This document shows positions 6,058-15,794 of a stretch of DNA of 19,551 nucleotides, piece after piece. The stretch is taken from contig JABUQX010088841.1 in NCBI GenBank assembly GCA_015478945.1, positions 17,501 to 37,051 of the forward strand, read 5' to 3'. The DNA is from Trachelipus rathkii (Eukaryota; Arthropoda; Malacostraca; Isopoda; Trachelipodidae). Position numbers and translations under genes: made by a program. Position 1 is the stretch's first letter; each line of letters opens with the position of its first letter. Below the pieces are notes generated by a model, which had not been told where the DNA came from, made no database searches, and worked only from the letters and a program-made list of their open reading frames with translations.

Positions 6058-8792
6058 TTTCAGGCAAAGATTTAAATGAAGAAAAGGTAAATAGAACAGT
6101 AATTAAAGATAATACTTCAAGCTTAAAGAAGAGAGGTGTTATAGTAACCTCTAGCTTCTTTGGTGTAGGAATTAGACCCCCAAAATTGGGATGTCATTAT
6201 TTCTTGTCAATATTTTTGACTCCAACAAAAGGTCAGAACGAGGTTGAAGTTCATAGCCTACTAGATTTAGGGAGCACAACCTGTTTGATATCGTTGGATA
6301 GATTAAAAGAAATAGAAAGAGAAGGAAGATTTAAACTGTCTCTGAAAGAAGCTAGTATTATAGTTCAAGGGATTGGAACTCAGATGATTCATCCTATAGG
6401 AGAAGTTGATCTACTTCTAAGACTACACCAACAGTATTACCCAGTTACATTTTTAGTGTGTAAAACGGAAAGTACTGGAGCTTGGAATGGAATTTTATTA
6501 GGTACAAGTCTTTTAGCTAACTTACCTATAACAATAGACCTTTCTTCATCGCATTTAAATCTTAAAGAAGAGGATAACGAAATAAAAGTTAAAATCTTTG
6601 CCAAGTTAGGAAGCTTTTTTCTCATGAATCAAGAGGAAAAGATAACTAAGAAAGATAGAATGATTAATAATCATAGAAAAGATTCCAATAGGAATGATAA
6701 GTTTAAAGTAAACAATTACAGTGATAATTGTAAACCAGTAATTAATAGAGGCTCTATTGAAAAGCCTACACAAAGATTAATTAATAAAGGCTCCATTATT
6801 GAAAAGCCTACACAGAGATTAATTAATAAAGGCTCATTGGAAAAGCCTACAAAGAGAGTTATTACTAAAGGCTCATTGAAGAAGCCTACAAAGACAGAAA
6901 TTATTAAAGGCTCATTGAAGAAGCCTACCAAGATAGAAATAAATAAGAATAATGTTGTTCTTCAAGAGAACAAAGAAAATTCACAACTTCCTCCAGTAGA
7001 GGAAGGACCTTTAATAGCAGACGAAGAAATAGAAATTCAATTGCTATTAATAGAAGAAACAATGGCACCTGCTCAATCTTATGGTTATTTGAAAGTCAGA
7101 CCTGAGAGTAAAGAAGATTTGAAACTGGAAAAGAAGTGTTTAATAACACCTGCTTTTTCCTTAGGGCCATTATATTTTGCAAACTCTGTATGTCCAGTAA
7201 GAAATAATGAAGTTATTTTGAGTTATATTAATCTAAGTGACAAGCCTTTTTATTTAAGAAGAAATAAATATATAGGGAAGTGTCATCCTATTTTAGAAAT
7301 TATTGAAGAAGATTTGAATAAAACTGATACTGCTACAGAAAATAAGCACATAGGTTCTACTTGTATAGTAACCTGCTCCGAAAATCTGTCAGATAAACAG
7401 TTGAAGAATGCATACAGAGAAATTATTACAGATAATTTAAGTAAAGAAGAAGCAGATGTTTCTATTTTACAGAAACCTGAGCATTTAGAAGAACTCCTGG
7501 ATTTGTTAATGGAATACAAGGACGTTATTGCTCTAGATGATGATGCAGTTCCTGTGTGTCCCATACAGAAGTTTGAAATAGAACTTACTCCAGATGCTCC
7601 AAAGATCATTTTTAGAAAACAGTATCGTCTCCCACATCGCTACTTGGAAGACATAGATAATTTTACTGATGCAGCTTTAAAGAAAGGATATATTAAAGCT
7701 TGCTATTCGCCACATAGTTCACCTCTATTGGTAGTGGCCAAGAAGAACTCTAATAAACCAAGAGTCTGTATAGACTATAGGCATCTGAACTCCTTCAGCG
7801 TCCCAGATGTATACCCACTGCCCTCAATAGACGAGATATTTTCGTCCCTAGGAGGCAGTACGATTTTCACTAGTTGTGATTTAATAGATGCTTACCATTC
7901 CCTCGAAGTCGAGGAGGAAACACAGAAATTAATGGCTTTCCGTACAAGGAAAGGATTATTCTGCCCAACCAGACTTTTATTTGGGCACCGCAATGCTCCT
8001 AGCACTTATGCTAGAACGATGCAAGTCGCGTTAAACCATTTATTAGGACCTATTGCACAAGTGTATTTAGATGATGTCTTAATCATGGGTAAAAATAAGG
8101 CAGAACATTTTGAAAACTTAAGGAAAGTTTTTACTGCGTTTAGAGATAATAAATTAAGAGTTAAATTGACTAAATGTCACTTTTTACAAACCTCAGTGTT
8201 ATACTATTTAGGATTTAAAATAGGAAGAGACGGAATTTCACCAGATCCAGCGAAGATAGAATCGATGAAGAGTTTCGTCCCTCCAACAAGTGTTAAAGAA
8301 ACACAATCTTTATTAGGATTTTTCTCGTATTTTCGCTTTTTAATTAGTGACTTTGCACTAATTGCGAAACCATTATATAACTTAATAAAGAAGAGTGTTA
8401 AGTTTGAATGGAAGGAAGAACACCAAAAAGCATTTGAGCTCTTAAAAGAGAAGCTTGTGGTGCAACCTCAGTTAACTTTTCCAGATTATTCCAAGCCATT
8501 CTTTATAGGTACAGACGCCTGTGACTATGGAATAGGAGGAGTTCTTTACCAAATGTCAGACGATGGCAAAGAAAAACCATTGTCCTTTGTTTCAAGAGTG
8601 TTAAGAGGCAGTGAACTAAACTATGATATTATAGAAAAGGAATGTTTAGCTGTTGTCTTTTCACTACAGAAGTTCAAGAATACAGTGTTTGGTTACCCCA
8701 TTACTATATTAACCGATAACCAACCTCTTTGCTTTATATTTCGCAACAAACAACAAACGGGACGCTTAGCCGATGGAATTTGTTTGTTATAA
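6054..8792 (+). CDS. pol: pol part 1: protease, reverse transcriptase, RNase H (frame lost near 8767)
   Basis: Enzymes for polyprotein cleavage and cDNA synthesis; 912 codons. The first codon TTG is a read-through position after the gag-pol frameshift, not a true start. Protease lies at about residues 66-170. The active-site triad is read as D71-L72-G73 where D-S/T-G is expected (codon TTA at 6267), with the flap-side ILLG at 147-150. Residues 231-296 are five 13-14 residue lysine-rich repeats. RT spans about 515-780, with Y-L-D-D at 671-674 (nt 8064-8075), the gypsy-type catalytic motif, and the F-R-x-G-like fingers/palm blocks intact. RNase H follows: D821 in GTDACDYG, E in KECLAVV near 863, D888 in LTDNQ. 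The frame is lost near nt 8767, just before the last RNase H motif, by what looks like one missing base, and ends in a false stop at 8792. RT looks intact; the protease is doubtful. Confidence 0.93.
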   Translation: MISGKDLNEEKVNRTVIKDNTSSLKKRGVIVTSSFFGVGIRPPKLGCHYFLSIFLTPTKGQNEVEVHSLLDLGSTTCLISLDRLKEIEREGRFKLSLKEASIIVQGIGTQMIHPIGEVDLLLRLHQQYYPVTFLVCKTESTGAWNGILLGTSLLANLPITIDLSSSHLNLKEEDNEIKVKIFAKLGSFFLMNQEEKITKKDRMINNHRKDSNRNDKFKVNNYSDNCKPVINRGSIEKPTQRLINKGSIIEKPTQRLINKGSLEKPTKRVITKGSLKKPTKTEIIKGSLKKPTKIEINKNNVVLQENKENSQLPPVEEGPLIADEEIEIQLLLIEETMAPAQSYGYLKVRPESKEDLKLEKKCLITPAFSLGPLYFANSVCPVRNNEVILSYINLSDKPFYLRRNKYIGKCHPILEIIEEDLNKTDTATENKHIGSTCIVTCSENLSDKQLKNAYREIITDNLSKEEADVSILQKPEHLEELLDLLMEYKDVIALDDDAVPVCPIQKFEIELTPDAPKIIFRKQYRLPHRYLEDIDNFTDAALKKGYIKACYSPHSSPLLVVAKKNSNKPRVCIDYRHLNSFSVPDVYPLPSIDEIFSSLGGSTIFTSCDLIDAYHSLEVEEETQKLMAFRTRKGLFCPTRLLFGHRNAPSTYARTMQVALNHLLGPIAQVYLDDVLIMGKNKAEHFENLRKVFTAFRDNKLRVKLTKCHFLQTSVLYYLGFKIGRDGISPDPAKIESMKSFVPPTSVKETQSLLGFFSYFRFLISDFALIAKPLYNLIKKSVKFEWKEEHQKAFELLKEKLVVQPQLTFPDYSKPFFIGTDACDYGIGGVLYQMSDDGKEKPLSFVSRVLRGSELNYDIIEKECLAVVFSLQKFKNTVFGYPITILTDNQPLCFIFRNKQQTGRLADGICLL
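6125..6161 (+). other. Long hairpin in the 5' part of pol
   Basis: AAAGAAG AGAGGT (6125-6137) pairs with ACCTCT AG CTTCTTT (6147-6161), giving 13 base pairs with a 2-nt bulge and a 9-nt loop. It lies inside coding sequence shortly after the gag-pol slip site, so it may be a cis-acting RNA structure or chance. Confidence 0.35.
6744..6941 (+). repeat. Five tandem 39-bp coding repeats in pol (13-aa lysine-rich units)
   Basis: Five units of 13, 14, 13, 13 and 13 residues share the pattern N-K-G-S-[IL]-[EK]-K-P-T-[QK]-x-x-I. They lie between protease and RT, in the linker, and keep frame. The repeats differ by substitutions and one codon insertion, so they are not a very recent expansion. Confidence 0.9.
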
Positions 8793-10083
8793 GTTTTTCC
8801 CCAACTATAAAGTATAAGACAGGAAAAACAAATATACCGCCTGATTATTTGAGTAGGCATCCAGCAAAAGCTCCAAACGTTTATTTCTTTAGAGGAGAAA
8901 AGAAACCGATGCTACCAAGAAAAGATTTTATTTTAACGAAAGAAACTTTTAATAGGGAACAAGAGAATTGCCCTAGATTAAAAGAATTAGTTAAGTGGGC
9001 TAAGGAAAACCCCAAGACTTATCCACACATTTTCCATAAGAAAGTGCTGTACTATGCAACTAGAAAGGAACCTTATGTAATACAAGTACCAGATAGCATG
9101 ATCTACTCAGTTATAGATCATTGCCATTCTTCACTTGGAAGTGGGCATGGAGGACAGCAAAGGACTGAAAAACGAGTTAGAGAGAGATACGTTTTTCCCC
9201 ATTTAAGTAAGTTAGTAAAGGAGTACTGTTCTCAGTGCGTGTCTTGTGCTAAGGTTAAAGGTCCTAGACCTCCAAAAGCTGAAATCAACAGATGGCCTCT
9301 TCCTTATACTCCATTTTCTAGAGTACACGTGGATAGCATAGGAAAACTTCCCACATGTTCAATTTCAGGAGCCAAACACATTCTCGTCTTCAGAGATGTT
9401 TTGACTAGATACTGCGAATTAGTCGCATGTAAGACAAGAACGAGCCAAGAATTTGCTCAAGCTTTACAAGAAAGAGTAATATGTCGGCATTCGAGCCCAG
9501 AAATTTTAGCCTCAGACAATGCCCCAGAATTTACGTCAGCTGCTTTCAAAGAGCTATGTAAAGCTTGGAGGATAAAAAAGGTTAATATTCTGCCCTACAA
9601 ACCAAGTCAAAATGGGGGTGTAGTTGAAAGATTGAATGCAGATATTGAAAATTTCCTCCGTCATTTTGTAAAGGACAATCATAGAGATTGGTCCAAATAC
9701 TTATCTTTTGCTCAAATAGCAATTAATACTTCGTATAATAGATCAATTGGATCTTCTCCACATTTCGTCCTGCATGGATATATAAAGAGACTTCCCTACG
9801 AGATGCCTGATTATGTCTCTCCATTTACAAATAAATCGGAAAATAGAAAATTCATATCAGATGAGGTAGATGTCGTAGTGGAAAGAATGGAAGCAATAAG
9901 AGACTTAGCAAGAGAAAGTCTAGAAAAAGAAACAATTAAAGCTATGGAACAGCAACACAAACATGCCACACAAAGAGAATTGAAGTGGGCGATTATGTTT
10001 TTGTAAATGCTGTAAAGAAACCAGAACAAAGTTCCAAATTGAACAAAAGATTTGAAGGACATACTTTTATTGTAAATCAATAA
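8729..10083 (+). pseudogene. pol: pol part 2: end of RNase H and integrase, frame-shifted from part 1
   Basis: Continues Pol in another frame. The open frame begins at TTG 8729, but genuine homology starts only near 8767, where part 1 loses frame; residues 37-43 hold the last RNase H motif (PDYLSR). Integrase inserts the cDNA into host DNA. Its HHCC zinc domain is at H133 (or H131), H140, C170 and C173. The catalytic core has D202 (HVDSIG), D263 (SDNAPEF) and E300 (GGVVERLN). D-to-E spacing is 36 residues, one more than the usual 35, because of an extra residue in the NGGVVE loop. The long open frame ends at 10006 after another one-base shift. The following frame (9982 on) has a basic GPY/F-like C-terminal region and a TAA at 10081. 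All catalytic residues are present, but the gene is broken as read. Confidence 0.88.
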
Positions 10084-10997
10084 AAGAAGCCAAATAAGCT
10101 TATGCTTTCGTGTTTAAATTCAACGAAATTATTTCCGGTTCACCGGGATAATGTAAAGATAATTCCAGTAGAAAAGATTACAGAATCTCATTTTTCATTT
10201 GATAATGATGAGATTTGGAATCCAGATGCAATTCAAGAAACATTGGATTCCCCGAAAGTTACAACAGAAAGAACAAGTATGGAACCTGAAGAAGTAGATC
10301 GACAGGTAGAAGATCAAGAATCTCCAACCACTTCTTCGTGGATTCCCCCTAATTTTTATGATGAACAATATGTTATACCAGAGGATTCAACACAAGAACA
10401 AGCAGAATCCTGTAGTAGAAACACAAACTTCTTGTAATCAAAGAATATCTGATACTCCTCAAGGAAGTAGATTGATATTCTACTCCACAAACAAGAACTC
10501 AAGTAAGAGGATATAGACCGTCTCTATCACCAATCAGACAAGAGGATTCATATATTTCAGACAGTTCTGAACACGAGGAACAGCCTGTCATTGCAGAAGT
10601 ACAAGAGGATACTTTGGTAACACCACTTGCAGATGGAACTGTAGGGGATAATGTGCCAAGTTCTGAAGCACTTCCCAAAGATGATGAGGTAACACCTCCA
10701 GAAGAAATAATGGATTTATCAACATCTGAAGGCCCAAGAGATGATAGGAAAGAAGATCCGTCGTATAGACCTCACCAGCAATTCAGAGGTCCGAGGGATG
10801 TGGAACCAAGAGTTACAAGAAGCCAAACAAGGCAAAGAGAGCAAGAATCTCCTCCACCTCTACCACCAAGATCACCAAGAACTGATAAAACAACAAAAGA
10901 GTCGTCTGAACCAGTGTTAAAGAGACCTCCAGTTGTTTTGCCATTAGAGATGACTAGAAGAGGAAATACACTCCACTACTTGCCTCCTAAGAGTTAA
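10084..10997 (+). pseudogene. pol: pol C-terminal part: end of integrase and charged, proline-rich tail
   Basis: 10102-10437 is open. It begins with a segment ending KLFPVHRDNVK, typical of the end of the integrase C-terminal (GPY/F) domain, then becomes acidic (Glu, Asp, Ser, Thr, Pro). 10438-10490 changes frame, then from about 10490 a frame runs to the stop at 10995-10997. That last part is acidic, then basic, and includes PPLPPR, which fits an SH3-ligand pattern (PxxPxR), near 10855-10875. The predicted tail of about 270 codons after the integrase is long for gypsy elements. It has no domain I recognise. It may be a tail of Pol or the remains of a separate protein. Confidence 0.65.
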
Positions 10998-11893
10998 AAT
11001 CTCTTAGAATTGTAAAAAATCTTTTTGTAAATAAATATTTTATTTTATTTTATTTGTGTTCATAACCTTTAGGTTTAAGTTTTTATATTTCTATTACAAT
11101 ATATTACACAAAACACATGTTTACACTTTTCTACTCTTAATTTTTTAAGTATAAGTTTCCATATTTTTATTATGTCCGTTACGAATTCGGATAATTTTTT
11201 TTGCCCCCAGGGGTCATTCTTTTCTTTTGAAACTAAAAAACATAAAAAAACTAAAAAATTTTAAAATTTTACAATTATTTTAAAAATATTTATGGTCCAT
11301 AAAACTTTATATCATTTACAGTTTTCATTTCTAAATGGTTTTATTAACCATTTCCGATTCTCAATAAGAAAGCAAAATAAAAATCGAAAAATTTTCGCGT
11401 TTTAATATTAGAATAATAAAAATATAATCAGATTGTTTATTTAATATTAAGAATCATTTTATTAAATTTTAATTCAGATAACTTTTCATTCATATAAATT
11501 AGTTTGATTAATATTAATTAGCCTGATCAGCTTTTATTGATATTTAACTAGCCTCACTGCTAATATAATCTTTTAACTTAATTTTTCATTTTAAATTATA
11601 ATCAGAATGTTTAACATTACTTATCTTTAGTTTTATTATCCAAGATCCAATAAACTTGATTTCATTTTATGAAGTTCATTTTATTTTAATTATTTGATTT
11701 CATTAATTAAAATTATTATCAGAAACATATCAAACTTGATTCCAATTTTGAATTTTAAAATTAACGTAACTCTAGTATAATCATAGGTAACTTTAAAAAA
11801 GAATTTAATACATTTAATTAATTATTTTAATTTTACTTTAATAAAACGGCGACCTCATTTATTAAATCGAAGTAATAATCATTTCAGACTGTA
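10998..11893 (+). other. AT-rich gap between pol and env
   Basis: About 900 bases with no credible open frame on either strand. It starts with ATAAATATTTTATTTTA-type sequence (AATAAA near 11030), possibly a cryptic poly(A) site. A strong splice-acceptor-like site, a T run then GCCCCCAG|GGG, ends at 11210. The rest is dispersed short A/T words with no clear repeat period. Most Ty3/gypsy env genes overlap or closely follow pol, so this gap is unusual. Confidence 0.6.
11872..11887 (+). promoter_or_regulatory. Candidate 3' splice site for the env mRNA
   Basis: ATCATTTCAG|ACTGTAATG places a pyrimidine-containing acceptor (AG at 11886-11887) 6 bases before the env ATG at 11894. Errantivirus env is made from a spliced subgenomic RNA, so an acceptor here is expected. 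An alternative is the acceptor at 11210. Confidence 0.4.
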
Positions 11894-12107
11894 ATGAAAA
11901 TGTTACGTCCAGTTTTTGCATTACTTCTTTTACCTGCAGTCTTATCCATCTCCACTAACATTAATGAAGAGAACAAGAGTACTGCCAGGTATCATTTTGT
12001 ATCACTCCGGTGAAGTAAATTTCATTGAAGGATATCTTGACTTGATTGTATCTTTGGAATGCCCATCAGAAATTAAAACTACTATTTATATAGAACCACT
12101 AAAATGA
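11894..12107 (+). pseudogene. env: env N-terminal part with signal peptide, two compensating frame changes
   Basis: ATG 11894 opens a frame with a good secretion signal: basic start (K2, R5), then a leucine-rich core (FALLLLPAVLS) and a small-residue cleavage region. That frame stops at TGA 12011-12013. From about 11975 the env-like sequence (the GEVNF block common near the start of F-type Env proteins) continues in the +1 frame to TGA 12105-12107. That stop overlaps the ATG of the main env frame at 12104, which is back in the first frame. Two one-base changes, the second in an A run at 12101-12104, explain this. Either real decay or sequence error is possible. Confidence 0.7.
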
Positions 12108-13870
12108 TAGATACTTTAAAAAATAAATTTTTGCCTGCGTTTAATGATAATTTTATTAATATTTCCATAAACCAAAGAGCGCACAAATGGGAATTTCAAC
12201 TCATAAAAATTAGAACTAAAGTAATATCCCTTAAATTAATTGAACTTAAAAGCTTACCATGGATTCACTCCCAAACAAGATACAAAAGAGCTGCTTTCGA
12301 ATTGGGAGGAGATATTCTTAATATTTTATTTGGTACCGCTACTGATAAACAAATTAAATTTTTGAGAAAAAAGATAAATATATTAGGAAACTTTGCGAGT
12401 ACCTCGAATTTACTAATTAATGAACTTAAAGAACAATTGAAGTCAAATACCCGAACATTATCAGAATTTCAAATTAACCTACAAAAATTAATTGAATTTC
12501 AAAACAGATCACTTGCAACCCATAACATACTTAACCAGTTGGGAAGCGTAAAATCATTACTTACATTAGTTGAACATTCAGTTAACAGTATTACAATGAT
12601 ACATCAATTAGTTATCACTTCATTACAATTAGCTAAAACCAAGATAACTAATGATCAACTTTATTCACCCATCTTTTTGTTACCATATATACTAGAAATG
12701 ACACAAGCTACTAAATTACATCCTATTATACCATTAGAAGCGACAACATATCATTCATTTTTGACATACTCATGGACTATAAAATCAACCACTAATCCAT
12801 TTGAATTAATTACATTAATTCCATTCATTTCAAATGAGAAATTTATTTCATATAAGTTAATTCCATTCCCAACATTCATTCCATTTAATGAAACGTCTGT
12901 TCGAATAATGTATAATACACCTAATAATTACCTTTTCGTTAATTATGGTCAGCGAAAATATACTTATTTACGAAATTCAGTTCATGACTATTGTCGTAAC
13001 ATAGGGAAAACAGCAGTTTGCCCTCAATCACAACCTTTTACATCCATTGATGACAAAACATGCTTGCTATCGCTTCTGCTTAACTATACTACTAATTTTT
13101 CATCATGTCCTATAACTATTTTTAAATCTAAAGAACCTTTCACAGTAACCCTAGGACATTTCACTATTATATCTTTTGCAGAAAAAATTAGAGCTTCTAT
13201 TTCCTGCGAAAGACCTCATTCCGTACAGCATATAAATAATTTTATTTTCAATATTCCTCATGGTTGTACTTTTACCTCTGCTAATTATCAATTTAAAAAT
13301 CCCATTCATTTAGAGAAAAATATTTCATTAACTTCATTAATTGCTCAATCCGATAAAGTTTTGTTTAATTTTTTAACTCATGTTGCTTTGCCAAATATCT
13401 CTGCAGCAATATTTCCAAAATTTCAAATAATGAAAGAAGTTCAGTGGAATAAGAGACTAGACAGTATTAATAATACCATCCACCCATTAACTCCTTATCT
13501 TTCTCAAGTTAAATTAATCCCATATATCGGTGGAGGAACAACTAGTGTCATTTTATTCATTTTCATCATAGTGATTATTTATTTGACTTGGTCTTATAGA
13601 AAAGCATTGTGTAGAAAATGTTTGAAAGAATTAAATGAAGAACCCCAAGATATTCCGTTGAATAATATACCCATGTCAACCCTTCCATTAGAGGTAACCC
13701 CAGTTCAAAATACCCCACAGAATCAAATTGAAATTGAACCCTTAGTACAACCTCCCATAAAATTTAGACAATCTTTAATACCCAAACCTCCGATGCCACC
13801 ACCTATTCCATATAGGCAATCTACTTCTCAAGAAGTGGAAGTATATTCTAATATTGCTAACTTAGACTAA
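12104..13870 (+). CDS. env: env: class-I-like fusion glycoprotein (errantivirus/baculovirus F type), main part
   Basis: 588 codons, open throughout. As read, the ATG at 12104 is probably internal; the natural start is at 11894. A furin-type site RYKR is at residues 59-62 (nt 12278-12289). It is followed by a nonpolar, glycine-containing segment ending in L-F-G-T (about 63-78), matching the fusion-peptide position of F-type proteins. Helix-forming, leucine/isoleucine-rich segments follow (about 85-180). Several Asn glycosylation sites (N-x-S/T) and paired cysteines lie in the ectodomain. A single hydrophobic span at about 480-498 anchors it, then a 90-residue tail with a CxxC, many prolines and a tyrosine near the end. 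With about 130 codons before the cleavage site and about 525 after it, the proportions match the short F2 and long F1 of this family. Role inferred: membrane fusion for cell-to-cell or germline transfer. Confidence 0.88.
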   Translation: MIDTLKNKFLPAFNDNFINISINQRAHKWEFQLIKIRTKVISLKLIELKSLPWIHSQTRYKRAAFELGGDILNILFGTATDKQIKFLRKKINILGNFASTSNLLINELKEQLKSNTRTLSEFQINLQKLIEFQNRSLATHNILNQLGSVKSLLTLVEHSVNSITMIHQLVITSLQLAKTKITNDQLYSPIFLLPYILEMTQATKLHPIIPLEATTYHSFLTYSWTIKSTTNPFELITLIPFISNEKFISYKLIPFPTFIPFNETSVRIMYNTPNNYLFVNYGQRKYTYLRNSVHDYCRNIGKTAVCPQSQPFTSIDDKTCLLSLLLNYTTNFSSCPITIFKSKEPFTVTLGHFTIISFAEKIRASISCERPHSVQHINNFIFNIPHGCTFTSANYQFKNPIHLEKNISLTSLIAQSDKVLFNFLTHVALPNISAAIFPKFQIMKEVQWNKRLDSINNTIHPLTPYLSQVKLIPYIGGGTTSVILFIFIIVIIYLTWSYRKALCRKCLKELNEEPQDIPLNNIPMSTLPLEVTPVQNTPQNQIEIEPLVQPPIKFRQSLIPKPPMPPPIPYRQSTSQEVEVYSNIANLD

Positions 13871-14369
13871 TATCCTTTATGAATTTCTAATTTTTGAATT
13901 AAATAAGTTTATAGTACTAATAGAATTAAAATCCTTATGAATTTTAATTTTTCTGAAGGCAGAGTCCTTATTGTGAATCAGATTTCTCAATAAATAAAAT
14001 CAATAAAACTTTCTTGATTTGGAAATAAACTTATAATTTGAAAACAAATTTCTGCTTCATAATCCACTTCTCAAGCTTCTGCCATATTTCAACATTTTTT
14101 GTTTAACTAAATTTTCTTTAATATTTTTTTTTATGACCTGAGTCACCATTTCTTTACGCTTTGGATCGTAAAAGTTGGCGCCATGATGTTGAAATCAGTC
14201 TGTGAATCATAGTTCCCAATCTAGGAATCAATCCATTCCTAAATCTATTCCTAAATCTAGGAATCAATCTGGAATCTAGATTTATTTCAAGAAATCCATT
14301 TTAGACTTCACGTTAGAAGAACGATGGAGAGAGGGAGAGAATGATGGGGAATGAGAGGGAGAAACTTTT
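13871..14369 (+). other. 3' untranslated region and purine-rich tract before the LTR
   Basis: No gene. 13988-14008 has three overlapping or adjacent ATAAA-type words. 14221-14280 has short tandem and inverted copies of CTAGGAATCAAT. 14174-14181 has a TTGGCGCC palindrome-like island. 14326-14364 is a purine-rich run (GGAGAGAGGGAGAGA, then GGGGAATGAGAGGGAGAAA), a good plus-strand primer (polypurine tract). The true LTR start is uncertain: just after the tract (about 14366), or at TGTGAATCAT (14201), which partly mirrors the LTR right end. Because the window begins at the base matching 14370, the first copy cannot settle it. Confidence 0.5.
14326..14364 (+). promoter_or_regulatory. Polypurine tract (candidate)
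   Basis: Thirty-nine bases with only two pyrimidines sit directly upstream of the repeated LTR sequence. Ty3/gypsy elements use such a tract to prime plus-strand DNA. If the LTR starts at 14201 instead, this is just a purine-rich stretch of U3. Confidence 0.45.
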
Positions 14370-15396
14370 AGGGGTTTAGAGAGATTAGAGAGGGTTTTGG
14401 AGGGATACGATCTTTTAAAAAGAGTTGGATCACAAGAAAAATCGTTTGTTTGGGCCCGAGACCTGCTAAAGTAACCAGCTAATGAAATAGCTCCCTTAAG
14501 TAGTGTCATAGAGGCGCGAAAATTTAAATTAAAGATAGAAGTTTTTATTAGAGAAGTGAAACTTGATATAGTATATATTATTTTGACTATATTATATATT
14601 ATATATATTATATATATATATTATGTAATGTACAAAATTGTATACTGTTTTTCTTTCTTCATTTTTAATTATAAAATTAAAATAACATTAAAACAGGTAA
14701 AAAAGTAGACCTTAGTGAGATAGACAAAAGGTGTTTCTCACATAGGATTTTTCCATTGCTGCGCAAAGGTAACCATTGTGAATTATTTAATAATAATAAT
14801 ATATAATAATAATAATAGAGGTAATATATGTAAATAATGATAAATAAAATAATAATAAGAATAAAGCTTTTAACTTTGTAATATTTTAATTGTTTTAAAA
14901 TAAAGATGTTTGCTATATCTCATGAAATATATTTGTTAATTATCTTTGAAATATTTATATATTGTAATTAATTATTATATTGCAATTAATACTTTTATTA
15001 TTTTTAATAAAAATATGAATTGTAATATTGAAGAAATTTTTATGTGTTTGTTTTAAAATGATTTTTAATGAAATATATTTTTATATAATTGGAACAATTA
15101 TACTAATTAAAAAATTTACTTAATTATTTAATATTTAGTAAACTCATTATTGTAAAGAACATTTAATTTATAATGTGTTTTCCATTATTCTTTATTTAGG
15201 TTTTTTGGGAATAGTCTTTCCGACTATTTTTTCTGGATACAGTTTGGGAACTGTATTTTTTCAAAGGAGTTTAGATATTGTTTGGATGTTTGAATAGGAT
15301 GTAAAATAAAAGCCTCTCTGGAATTGTCGCGTTTATTCACCTCCAACTGGTCAATGAAGGATGAGAGATATCATCAATATTACAATATGACCACAC
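14370..15396 (+). repeat. Shared LTR: 3' LTR of the first copy, 5' LTR of the second
   Basis: It matches 1-1025 almost throughout, with small indels, a shortened AAT tract and a diverged patch just after the AATAAA (15310-15385 against 938-1015). It ends at the same TGGCGAC primer site. The E2F-like motif (14513-14522), twin hairpins (15210-15256) and AATAAA (15305-15310) are kept. One LTR between two internal regions is the mark of a tandem produced by recombination or of a circular form. Confidence 0.88.
15210..15256 (+). other. Twin perfect stem-loops, second LTR
   Basis: Same 7-bp and 8-bp perfect stems and loops as at 838-884, unchanged. Confidence 0.7.
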
Positions 15397-15414
15397 TGGC
15401 GACAACTTGACTGA
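15397..15414 (+). promoter_or_regulatory. Primer binding site, second copy
   Basis: TGGCGACAACTTGACTGA, identical to the first copy, marks the end of the shared LTR. Confidence 0.7.
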
Positions 15415-15794
15415 CGGATGTAATGGTCATATCTTCTCATGTTTTAGCTCCGAGATCGTGGTTGGTTTGGTTGCGACTACAAGACTAAGGATCGTAACGG
15501 AGACAGAGAAGGAAGTCATTCATACGTACCTGGAAATTCTGTGACTACAAGAGCCAATTGTTTTAGCAATTCCGTGAGAGGTGACTGCTTTGTCACTAAT
15601 AGACTCCAAATCCAAAACCTTTGCCAAGCTGTTAAAGGTGGAAAATTCAATAGAAAAATTAAAAATAAAGAATTAAAATTTTTACACAAAACAGACATTA
15701 CATTAAATATAAAGTAATTTAGAATAGGAAATTTTATACAAGTGGTATATGTCATATTATCATCGTTAGATCTTAATATGCGTTATACTTCATT

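Noticed and set aside
7283..7609. Antisense frame inside pol (also 6437-6625, 6716-6931, 9811-10080)
   Set aside because: Shadows of pol coding sequence; 6716-6931 only reflects the 39-bp repeats.
14174..14190. TTGGCGCC as an alternative primer binding site
   Set aside because: It lies upstream of the LTR repeat rather than directly after it, and the TGGCGAC site at both LTR ends fits far better.
14282..14509. Antisense frame across the purine tract and LTR start
   Set aside because: Ser/Pro-rich because of the purine-rich plus strand; broken in the first LTR by a one-base difference near 85.
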